From Marinifilum sp. D737 (GTDB lineage: Bacteria; Bacteroidota; Bacteroidia; Bacteroidales; Marinifilaceae), in contig NZ_JANQCD010000019.1 of NCBI RefSeq assembly GCF_026672275.1, positions 33,915-97,914 of the forward strand: 64,000 nucleotides of DNA, written 5' to 3'. Of this stretch, positions 52,593 to 61,300 are shown in pieces. The translations under genes and the position numbers were made by a program. The notes below the pieces were generated by a model. That model saw nothing but the letters and a program-made list of their open reading frames with translations, had not been told where the DNA came from and did not search any database. Numbering within the stretch: the first letter of the stretch is position 1; every line of letters starts with the position of its first letter.

Positions 52593-53387
52593 ATGAAGAG
52601 TAGGAATGTATTGGTGTTGATTTTGTTAGTAGTGTTGTCAGCTTTGGTTCATACTTCGTTTTCTCAAAGTGTGAAAGCAAGTGTTTCTTCCTTGGTTAAA
52701 ATTGGCAAATCAACTGCTAGTAGCCATGCTGCCCTTGGAGTTGATACTGAACATATCAATGGAATGCATGGCATAACATACAAATTAAGTTTCGATCCTG
52801 ATGTGATTTATGCCGATTCTGTGTTTGTATCTGCTAAGTCTGATCAATTGGGTTTAAAAAAGGAGGAATATTATGAAATTCAAAGAACCGAAAGTTCTTA
52901 TGTATTGTACTCTCTTACATTAAAGGGGAGAGAAAAGAGTCTTAAACTTGATAAATTACCTATTTCCATAGATTTTGTGATTAAACCCGAAACACATTAT
53001 CAGCTTATTGCAAATAATTGTGAATATACTATTGAGTTTAAGGCAGAAAGTGTAACGGCATATGATAAAAATAAGACGGAAATTGAATTAAGTCCATTTG
53101 TATTGCCAGTAAAATTGGAGTGCGAAGAAAAAGGAGAAAGTCAATTGCTGATAGCAGCACCAAATCCAACACGAGAACGCTGCTGGATACATTTGCCTGC
53201 CGAGAAAAAACAAGATGTGGAGAGATTGGTGCTGTTTAATACGGCCGGAAAACCACAAAGTTTTCGTTCACAAATTAAGGACGATGAGCTTGAGTTAAAT
53301 TTGGATTGCTTGCTTGCCGGACATTATTACTTAAACATCATTTACTCAAAATTCGATAGAGATGTGGTTAAAATCGTAAAGCTATAA
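52593..53387 (+). CDS. Secreted protein with cohesin-like region and T9SS-type C-terminus
   Basis: 264 residues: signal peptide (about 1-25), a beta-rich domain (about 27-175), and a C-terminal sorting-like domain (about 182-264; starts 'APNPTRERCWIHLP', ends 'RDVVKIVKL') resembling type A T9SS tails. The beta domain has 'GITYKLSFDPDVIYADSV', a strand-loop-strand phrase typical of cohesin-type domains, although overall similarity is weak. I do not know a close relative. It begins the cluster with the large adhesin 44 bp downstream. Function is inferred as surface display or binding. Confidence 0.8.
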   Translation: MKSRNVLVLILLVVLSALVHTSFSQSVKASVSSLVKIGKSTASSHAALGVDTEHINGMHGITYKLSFDPDVIYADSVFVSAKSDQLGLKKEEYYEIQRTESSYVLYSLTLKGREKSLKLDKLPISIDFVIKPETHYQLIANNCEYTIEFKAESVTAYDKNKTEIELSPFVLPVKLECEEKGESQLLIAAPNPTRERCWIHLPAEKKQDVERLVLFNTAGKPQSFRSQIKDDELELNLDCLLAGHYYLNIIYSKFDRDVVKIVKL

Positions 53388-53431
53388 TCCAAGACTATTT
53401 TTTTAAAACAAGAAGTTTAATTTAAATTAAC

Positions 53432-56400
53432 ATGAAGAAAATCTACAGCTTAATAATTGTCCTGTTTTTTGCACTTCCGCTTGTAAATGCACAAAGCATT
53501 CAAGAGAAACAGGAGATTAAAAATCATTTTCGGAATGGGAATGCACCAGGGGCGATACACTTTGCTTATTTAATTGATGCTTGTTACAACTATTCTGTTG
53601 GAGAAGGCTTATTGTATGATTCTGCAAATAATCTACTACAATCAGAAGTTCCGTTGAGTTTGCTTGAAAATAGTTTGCGAGATACGGCAATAACTCTTAG
53701 GCAGGAGAGAAATGCAGAGCTGAATTTACTTAAAAACTCTCTTTCTTCAAATGAGTTTAATTTAAGTACTAAGATTAATGATCTTGAAAATAGAATGAGA
53801 ACAGAACTTTCTGACACTTCTTTCAAGATTAGATCGGACGTAAAGGAAAGCCTTATGCATATTAATAACTTAAAAACCAACGAACTTTTAGATACTGCAA
53901 AAGCCATTAGGTTCGATATGAATAATCAATTTCAGTTTACCAACGCATACATTAATGATGAAATTGTCCAATTAAATTCAAAGGTAGATAATAACTATTC
54001 AGAATTTAAAGATTCTACCCTAAGCATCAGGAATCATTTTGAAGTAAAATTACTACGCTTGGAAACTGCATTAAATGACTCAACACAAGTATTAAGAAAA
54101 TACATTACCGACATTAATAGTGCTTTGATTCTGAAAATGGATGCCGGAGATAAAGAGTTGGGAGAGTATGTGGAAAATTATAAAGTTGAATTAATAAAAA
54201 AGATTGATTCTTTGGCTGAAGTTCATAATCTGGACAGAATAAAGCACGAAAATAGAATGAGTGATATTGAACAAAAGCATTCTGTATTATCGGACACCGT
54301 GTATACAATGAAAAAAAAGCTTGATACGCTCAATTATACCGAAAAGAATTTTACCAATACCCTAAAGCAGAAACTTGATAATATTGAAGATGGTGCCACA
54401 AGAAGTGATAATAATTTTACCGACGAATTAAAAACCAAATTGGATGGCATAGAAAATAGTGCAAATAATTATCAGTTGCCTTTGGGAACTCACAGTAAGT
54501 TGGGAGGGATACAGTTGAGTCAGGATTTTGTGATTTATAAAGGAAAGGCTTACAATGCCATGGACGCCAATAAAATTGACAGACAGTATGCCACTGATAC
54601 GATTGTAAAGAATTGGACTTCGGAAATGAAGGATGGTGACCAGTGGACGAGAGTTCGTTACAAAATGGAAAATGGATTGGTTGATGCAGATGGAAATAAA
54701 TTGTATGATTATGGAGAATGGAATCAGGCCTATAAATTTATTTACGATGACCTGGAAACTTCATATTATGAGTTTAATGCAACAGATTCATTGAATGTAA
54801 TACTTGGGATACACGAAAAGGACAAACAGTTTAATGGCAAGGATAATACCCTTTTAGGACACAATGCCGGTTATACTCTTTATAAAGGAGGTGAAAGAAA
54901 TGTATTGGTAGGGAAATTTGCGGGGCGAAGCTCTGAAAATATATCCGACAATGTATTTATTGGAAATCAGGCTGGAGAATCAATTGGAGATCCTAATGTG
55001 GCAGGAAATGTTAGTGGCGAATTTAAAGGCGAAAGAAATGTGGCTCTTGGCAGTAAAGCCATGCAAGGACGAAACGCTACAGGAAAATCGGTGGCAGTAG
55101 GTTTTTCGGCAATGGAATTAGGAGAACAAAATTCAGGCATTGCTATAGGATACAAGGCTGCTGCTGCAAATTCAGGTACAAATAATGTTGCCATTGGTTA
55201 TGAAGCTGGCCTTTCTAAACCAGGATCGAATAACAGCAATAATATTATTGTTGGATATCGAAGCGGATACAATAGCACTTACACAAAAAGAAATGTATTT
55301 GTAGGAGATTCGGCTGCTTTTAACAATGAGTCAGGGAAAAATAATGTTGTTATTGGACATGGTGCAGGATGTACAAATAAAGGAAGTAAAAATGTGATCA
55401 TTGGTAATGATATCGATGTTGCAGGAGACAGCAAATTGGCGATCGGGAATAGTGGAATGGTTTTAATATCCGGAGATTTTAATACAAAATCCGTATCAAT
55501 AGATAAGTTAGCAACCAATGAATTAACTGTAGCCAATTCAAATTCCAATTATTATTCTGTTTCAGGTAAAAAAGTAATAGATAATACAGGCACTTTTGTT
55601 GGAGAAGGCGGAGTGAATACTTCAGGTCAGATCATTAGTAGCTATGCAAATGCCAAATCCGCAACAGCTTCTGCAATATCTGCACCCAATGGTTCGGTTT
55701 CTGCAAAATATTTGTTGGCAAACCAATCCATTCAAATTGGAGCCAAGGAAGTACTTAGCAATACAGCTGCTTTTGTTGGTGACGGAGGTGTAAATACTAT
55801 AGGAAGCATTAAAACCAGTGGAGAGGTAAATGCTAAAGATATAACAAGTACAAATGCAACTTTTTCAGAAAAATTAGTGGTTGCCGGAATTGATATTGTG
55901 AAAGTTTCGGGTTCAAAAATTGAGGAACGCTATGCTGAAAATGTACATTCCCACAATGTTAATGAAATCAATACCAACTCTACCAATCAATTTGTAAGTC
56001 AGTCAGAAAAGAATGCATGGAACAATAAAGTAGATAAGGTATCAGGCAAAGATTTATCGAGTAACGATTTTACCAATACTTACAAGAGCAAGCTGGATGG
56101 TGTTGCCAGCGAAGCCAATAAATATGTACATCCTTCAAAACATTCGGCTGACATGATTACACAAGATGGCAATCATCGTTTTGTAAGCGACATGGAAAAA
56201 GCCAATTGGAACAATAAAGCCAATCGCTCGGAACTCTCTTCAAACGATTATACCAATGCAGATAAAAGCAAGTTGGCAGGAATTCAAGCAGGTGCAAACC
56301 ATTATACTCACCCGGCAACACATTCGGCTGATATGATTGCCACAAATACCAACAAACAATTTGTAAGTCAGGCAGAAAAAGACAGTTGGACTACCGGGCA

Positions 56401-56953
56401 AATACCTGTGGGTGGAATTATCATGTGGAATGGAACAACAGTACCCGATGGTTGGGCTTTGTGTAATGGACAAACTGTGAATGGAAAGCTTACTCCAGAT
56501 TTGCGAGGACGATTTATTGTGGGCAGCTATCCTGGAAAAGGAGGTTTTGCAGCAGGAAATTCAGGAGGAAGTATAGGCAATTCACCATCTGATATTGGTA
56601 CTACTACAAATGGCAATCATTCCCATGCAGGAACAACAGGCGGTTACAAGTTAAAATTAAGCGATATGCCAGCTCATAAACATAAGTATAAGAACTATTA
56701 TTACCTTGAAGATTCTGGTAAGGATGACGAGAGAAGTGGTTCCGATTATGGCTATGAGTATATTGAACAAGGTGTTGGTTCAGATGATACGGATGGTGAC
56801 AATACAAGAGTTTTTTACAAGAAAATGGACACCTATGAAGCAGGTTCAAATTCTCCTAATACACATACGCATAGCATTTCTTCAGATGGAAATCACGATC
56901 ATAAAGTAAGCGTACCTTATTACGTATTGGCATTTATTATGCGAGTAAAATAA
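53432..56953 (+). CDS. Large chimeric surface adhesin (coiled coil, YadA-like head, tail-fibre repeats, collar domain)
   Basis: 1173 residues with a signal peptide ('FFALPLVNAQS'). Domains in order: coiled coil (about 35-310); tail-fibre type 'NNFTDELKTKLDGIENSANNY' repeat (about 325-345); about nine YadA/trimeric-adhesin head repeats (about 480-670; 'NVALGSKAM', 'GIAIGYKAA', 'NVAIGYEAG', 'NVVIGHGAG'); two related 'FVGEGGVNT'/'FVGDGGVNT' units; two more phage tail-fibre repeats ('KSKLDGVASEANKYVHPSKH', 'KSKLAGIQAGANHYTHPATH'); and a C-terminal phage collar domain (about 993-1173, 'WNGTTVPDGWALCNGQ', 'TPDLRGRFIVG'). Its HxH motifs (HSH, HKH, HTH, HDH) recall metal-binding tail-fibre tips. It is probably trimeric and surface-exposed, used for adhesion. 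There is no other phage gene nearby. Confidence 0.87.
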   Translation: MKKIYSLIIVLFFALPLVNAQSIQEKQEIKNHFRNGNAPGAIHFAYLIDACYNYSVGEGLLYDSANNLLQSEVPLSLLENSLRDTAITLRQERNAELNLLKNSLSSNEFNLSTKINDLENRMRTELSDTSFKIRSDVKESLMHINNLKTNELLDTAKAIRFDMNNQFQFTNAYINDEIVQLNSKVDNNYSEFKDSTLSIRNHFEVKLLRLETALNDSTQVLRKYITDINSALILKMDAGDKELGEYVENYKVELIKKIDSLAEVHNLDRIKHENRMSDIEQKHSVLSDTVYTMKKKLDTLNYTEKNFTNTLKQKLDNIEDGATRSDNNFTDELKTKLDGIENSANNYQLPLGTHSKLGGIQLSQDFVIYKGKAYNAMDANKIDRQYATDTIVKNWTSEMKDGDQWTRVRYKMENGLVDADGNKLYDYGEWNQAYKFIYDDLETSYYEFNATDSLNVILGIHEKDKQFNGKDNTLLGHNAGYTLYKGGERNVLVGKFAGRSSENISDNVFIGNQAGESIGDPNVAGNVSGEFKGERNVALGSKAMQGRNATGKSVAVGFSAMELGEQNSGIAIGYKAAAANSGTNNVAIGYEAGLSKPGSNNSNNIIVGYRSGYNSTYTKRNVFVGDSAAFNNESGKNNVVIGHGAGCTNKGSKNVIIGNDIDVAGDSKLAIGNSGMVLISGDFNTKSVSIDKLATNELTVANSNSNYYSVSGKKVIDNTGTFVGEGGVNTSGQIISSYANAKSATASAISAPNGSVSAKYLLANQSIQIGAKEVLSNTAAFVGDGGVNTIGSIKTSGEVNAKDITSTNATFSEKLVVAGIDIVKVSGSKIEERYAENVHSHNVNEINTNSTNQFVSQSEKNAWNNKVDKVSGKDLSSNDFTNTYKSKLDGVASEANKYVHPSKHSADMITQDGNHRFVSDMEKANWNNKANRSELSSNDYTNADKSKLAGIQAGANHYTHPATHSADMIATNTNKQFVSQAEKDSWTTGQIPVGGIIMWNGTTVPDGWALCNGQTVNGKLTPDLRGRFIVGSYPGKGGFAAGNSGGSIGNSPSDIGTTTNGNHSHAGTTGGYKLKLSDMPAHKHKYKNYYYLEDSGKDDERSGSDYGYEYIEQGVGSDDTDGDNTRVFYKKMDTYEAGSNSPNTHTHSISSDGNHDHKVSVPYYVLAFIMRVK

Positions 56954-56956
56954 GCT

Positions 56957-57678
56957 CTCCGTGTAACTCCGTGTTCTCCGTGGTTAAAAAATGAAGTGAT
57001 AAATAAAGAAAAATTAAACCACCGAGGTCACAGAGAAACACAGAGAAAGAATAAGAAAATGTAAATGGTTTAAATGAAACCTCCGTGTAACTCCGTGCTC
57101 TCCGTGGTTAAAAAAAGAACCACCGAGGTCACAGAGGAACACAGAGAAAGAATAGGAAGATGTAAATGGTTTAAATGAAACCTCCGTGTAGCTCCGTGCT
57201 CTCCGTGGTTAAAAAAAGAATTACAGAGTACACCGGGTAATACAGAGAAAGAATAAGAAAATGTAAATGGTTTAAATGAAACCTCCGTGTAACTCCGTGC
57301 TCTCCGTGGTTAAAAAAAAAGAACCACAGAGTACACCGGGTAACACAGAGAAAGAATAGGAAGATGTAAATGGTTTAAATGAACCCTCCGTGTAGCTCCG
57401 TGCTCTCCGTGGTTAAAAAAAGAACCACCGAGGTCACCGAGTAACACAGAGAAAGAACTGGAAGATGTAAATGACTTAAATGAACCCTCCGTGTAACTCC
57501 GTGTTCTCCGTGGTTAAAAAAAGAATTACAGAGTACACCGAGAAACACAGAGAAAGAACTGGAAGATGTAAATGACTTAAATGAAACCTCCGTGTAACTC
57601 TGTGCTCTCCGTGGTTAAAAAATGAAGTGATAAATAAAGAAAAATTAAACCACCGAGGTCACCGAGTAACACAGAGAA
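56957..57678. repeat. ~101-bp tandem repeat array (seven units)
   Basis: Units begin CTCCGTGTAACTCCGTG at 56957, 57081, 57182, 57283, 57386, 57487 and 57588. Spacing is about 101-103 bp except for the first and last units, which share the same 23-bp longer version (AATGAAGTGATAAATAAAG...). Each unit has three CTCCGTG copies, a poly-A stretch, then opposite-strand copies (CCACCGAGGTCACAGAG, CACAGAGAAAG), so units can fold back on themselves. The array starts 4 bp after the adhesin stop and ends 20 bp before the GxxExxY gene. It is not CRISPR, because there are no unique spacers. CTCCGTG/CACAGAG repeats of this kind recur around GxxExxY genes, as far as I recall. Confidence 0.9.
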
Positions 57679-57697
57679 AAATGAAAACAACAGAACC

Positions 57698-58075
57698 ATG
57701 AAAGAAGATCAACTTACAGAAAAGATCATTCAGTGTGCAATAAAAGTTCACACTAGGCTTGGACCTGGTTTATTGGAGTCAGCATATCAGGCATGTTTGT
57801 ATTATGAGCTAAACAAAGCGGGCTTAAAGGTTGAAAAAGAAAAAGCATTGCCTTTGATATACGATGATGTAAAATTGGATTGCGGATACCGAATAGACCT
57901 GCTTGTAGAAAAGCAAATTGTAGTTGAACTAAAAGCGGTAGATACTTTTCATGATATACATCTGGCTCAAACCTTAACCTATTTAAAATTGGCAAAAAGA
58001 AGAATAGGCTTGATGATTAATTTTAATGTAGAACAATTGAAATACGGAATAAAACGAGTGGTGAACGGTTATTAA
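57698..58075 (+). CDS. GxxExxY protein (PD-(D/E)XK nuclease-like fold)
   Basis: 125 residues of the GxxExxY family (PDDEXK_3). The name motif is G24-LL-E27-SA-Y30 in 'RLGPGLLESAYQA'. A nuclease-like core follows: D67 in 'GYRIDLLVE' and E77-L-K79 in 'IVVELKA'. Length is normal. No biochemical role is established. The gene is embedded in CTCCGTG-type repeats: the array ends 20 bp before it, and degenerate copies follow at 58078-58123 and 58228-58255. Confidence 0.93.
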   Translation: MKEDQLTEKIIQCAIKVHTRLGPGLLESAYQACLYYELNKAGLKVEKEKALPLIYDDVKLDCGYRIDLLVEKQIVVELKAVDTFHDIHLAQTLTYLKLAKRRIGLMINFNVEQLKYGIKRVVNGY

Positions 58076-58077
58076 AC

Positions 58078-58255
58078 CTCCGTGGTAAAAATATTATTGA
58101 ACCACTGAGTACACAGAGCACCACGGAGAAAATCAGACACGGGAAAAACAACTGATTGAATTGCAGTACTATTACAAGGAATAAAGGATGGATTATATGA
58201 TTAAGACAAACAAAAGAAATAAAACTCTGTGTCTCTCCGTACCCTCTGTGTTAAA
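58078..58255. repeat. degenerate CTCCGTG/CACAGAG repeats after the GxxExxY gene
   Basis: CCTCCGTGG at 58078, CACTGAGTACACAGAGCACCACGGAG (inverted form) at 58102-58127, and CTCTGTGTCTCTCCGTACCCTCTGTG at 58225-58250. They continue the array sequence on the far side of the gene, so the gene sits inside the repeat field. Confidence 0.7.
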
Positions 58256-58306
58256 AGATTCCGGATATGTAAATCCATTTAGAGTCTTGATACTAAATTT
58301 TTAACT

Positions 58307-61300
58307 ATGAAAAAACTTTTACTCCTCCTTAGCATATTATTTTGCGTTTTGTTTGCCAAAGCTCAGAATTTGCAAACAGAACGAGATAGCCTAAAACGAA
58401 TGGCAAAATCGGCCATGATGGCAAGCAAATCGGCAGCAGTAGGTGGCGGTAGTAGTTCGGCAGGCCTGGCACCTGTTTCCATGCCCATTATGCCCTCGCC
58501 AACAGCGGCTTCTTTGGTACGCAATGCCACAGCCAGTCCCAATTTGTATACTGGTGCTGTTAATGTAAGTGTACCCTTGTACACTTTGCCGGCCCAGGGA
58601 ATGAATGTGCCTGTTGGATTGGTATACCAAAGCAATGGTGTAAAAGTAAACGACAAAAACGGCCCCTTGGGCATGACCTGGAGCCTGCAAGGTGGTGGTG
58701 CTGTTGCACGTATTGTTAGAGGGTATCCTGATGAGTTTAAAGGGAAAATGACTAAAGAAATTTGGTTGGAAAGTGCCCCTGATCGGAAAGAAAAGCAAGA
58801 AGTTCAAATTAGTGGCTTTTGGTACAATACGATTCCAACTAATTATAAAACAAAGATTGAAAGTTTTAATCAGATAATAGATCGATCGGAAGGGAAAGAT
58901 GAGAAGCTTTGGGATACCGAACCGGATAAATATTTGTTTAGTGCTCCTGGATTGGCAGGAAGTTTCTACATCCCTGAAAAAGGGAAAAAACCAATAATTC
59001 ATTGCGATGCTGATATTGATATACAAACCTTTATTGTGGATGGGGCATTGAGAGGTTTTGTAATTACTACAAGTTCGGGATTGTGTTATGAATTTGGTAT
59101 GCAGAAAAACTATTTGGAAAAACAATCTTTTGCAACAGAAAGCAAGATTAGTGAGGCAAGATTCAAACGAATGAAGGGTAAGTTTTACGAGACAAAATAT
59201 TCTTTTGAAGAGGCTATCTATACAAAAACTTATTTGGATGAAAAAAACAAATATCCCTCTACCTGGTATTTGAAAAAAATTATTACTCCTTATAGTACTG
59301 ATGCTATTTATTACAAATATCAATCGGATGAAGATAAAGAAGAAGAGCAAGCCAAATCAATAGATACACATTACGATAATTCTTTTAATGATTATTACTT
59401 TGCAAACCGAAGCAAATCTAATATTCGAGTGAATCGTTATCCCAAAGATAAAGATTACCTTTCACAGGTATTTACTTCAAAGCAAACAACAACTAAAATT
59501 TATGCTCCTAAACGTTTAACGAGTATTGCAAGTAGTACAGGAAAAGTTGTGCTGGTATATACTGATGACAAAAACAGAAGTATAAAGCAGGTGAGGATAT
59601 TTGGAATTGATAAAAAAACACTCGTAAAATCATATCACCTTAGGTATACAGAAGAAATCAATAAAGTAATTGAACCTTTATATCCATCTTTAACCAAATA
59701 TTATACAGCCCGTGGTCGATCTTTTGCAGGTTCAAGGAGAATAAGTAGTAATGTAAGTAAGAAAGGAAGTTCTTCAAGAAAGTTTTTGACGGAAATATAT
59801 GAAATCAACAAAACAAATAGTGATTCAATACAAGCATTTAAATTTCAATACCATAATCCCGAGCTATTGCCTGAATTTTGTTCTCAATTTCAGAATCAAT
59901 ATGGCTTATATGTAAATTATCCGAATTTTAAGTCGCAATTTTATATTAAAGAAAATTCAACCTGTTATCCTATGTTGGCTCTTGATGAAAATAAGAGCAA
60001 TGGTAGTAGAGGTAGCAATATGTCGGTAAATCAAATTGTTGGAACTGGAACACCCAATTTGGACGACAATGGAAGTAATTTGTTTATTTCAGACAGCACG
60101 GTGGTAAATGGCATGCTCATTTCCATGCAAAATGCAACAGGAGCACTCACAAAATTTATTTATGATGCCACATTCGAGGGAGCCAAATTAAAACAGGCAA
60201 TTACTTCCGATGGAGCAAATAAAGTGCAAGCAATAGATTATAAATACGAGAACCCAATTCAACCTTTAGGATTTAGTTCTCGACAATATAAAGTTGGGGA
60301 ATACAAAACAGGTATTAGTCCCTGGGGACGAACAGAACACTTGCTAACACAAGGGGCTCCTTATGGTTTTGAGAAATCAACAGTTACTACAAATGGAGTG
60401 AAAAATACAAGTTACTTTACCACAGCAAATACTTACAATAACAAACTGGCTGCTTCAACCAGTTATCAGGAGGTAATTGAAGGCGTAAATGTAGCAAATG
60501 GAAGAACAGGTGGATATGATGAAGATGAAAGGGACAGATATGATTTTTATACTTTTAAAAAGTTCCTGGATATACTGACAAACCTGTACAAATATGAGGT
60601 GTTGGATGCGCTGAGAAAGTATAATGGGGAGCAAAATAGCTACGAGTGTGTGGATTTTGTGTTGGCTGAATTGCGTAAGCAGCAGATTTATCCATCTTTA
60701 GATTTTTACTACGAAAGAAAAAAGAGATTGCAAACCAATTTTAGACATCGGGTGGGACGACCAACTGAATGCGATCAGCTAAGAGGAAGAGTAATAAAAA
60801 CAGAAACCTATAATTTAAAAGGAGAAATAGCTTCTATTCAGCAGTTTAATTACGAAAAATACGATTTAAATAAGAATACAACAAAGAAACAAGCCTATGT
60901 AGTTTCGCAAAGTGATTATGAAGCCAACGATGTAAAATACATTGTACCCTACAGTGTTGATTATGAGACGCTGCGTTTGAAAAGCAGCAAATCCACTACG
61001 TACATTACAAAAAACGAAAAAACAGAAAAGGAAAGCACTATAGAATCTTATTCCAGTATATTTCCCCTAATTCCTGAGGAGGTAATTGAAAAGAATAAAA
61101 ATACAGGCGATGTGTGGAAAACCAAGAACTTTTATGTCCTGTTCGATGACTCTAATAAATCAAAAACGAAAATGCGTGAGGAGGATATTGAACGTGATGA
61201 TGATGAAACAGGTGGAGGTAGCAACAGCACTTCTCTCAAATACCAAGCATATCCTAAATATGCGATTCAGAAACAGGAAGTTTTTAAAAATGGCAAGCAG

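Noticed and set aside
53432..56953. Prophage tail region
   Set aside because: Only tail-fibre-like domains are present, in a protein with a Sec signal peptide; no capsid, terminase, portal, integrase or lysis gene nearby.
56957..57678. CRISPR array
   Set aside because: Units are ~101 bp, contiguous and nearly identical along their whole length, with internal inverted copies and no unique spacers; no cas genes in the window.
58391..59350. 319-residue open frame on the minus strand
   Set aside because: It lies wholly antisense to the clearly coding RHS frame, has a Phe/Ile-rich composition typical of antisense shadows and no recognisable domain.
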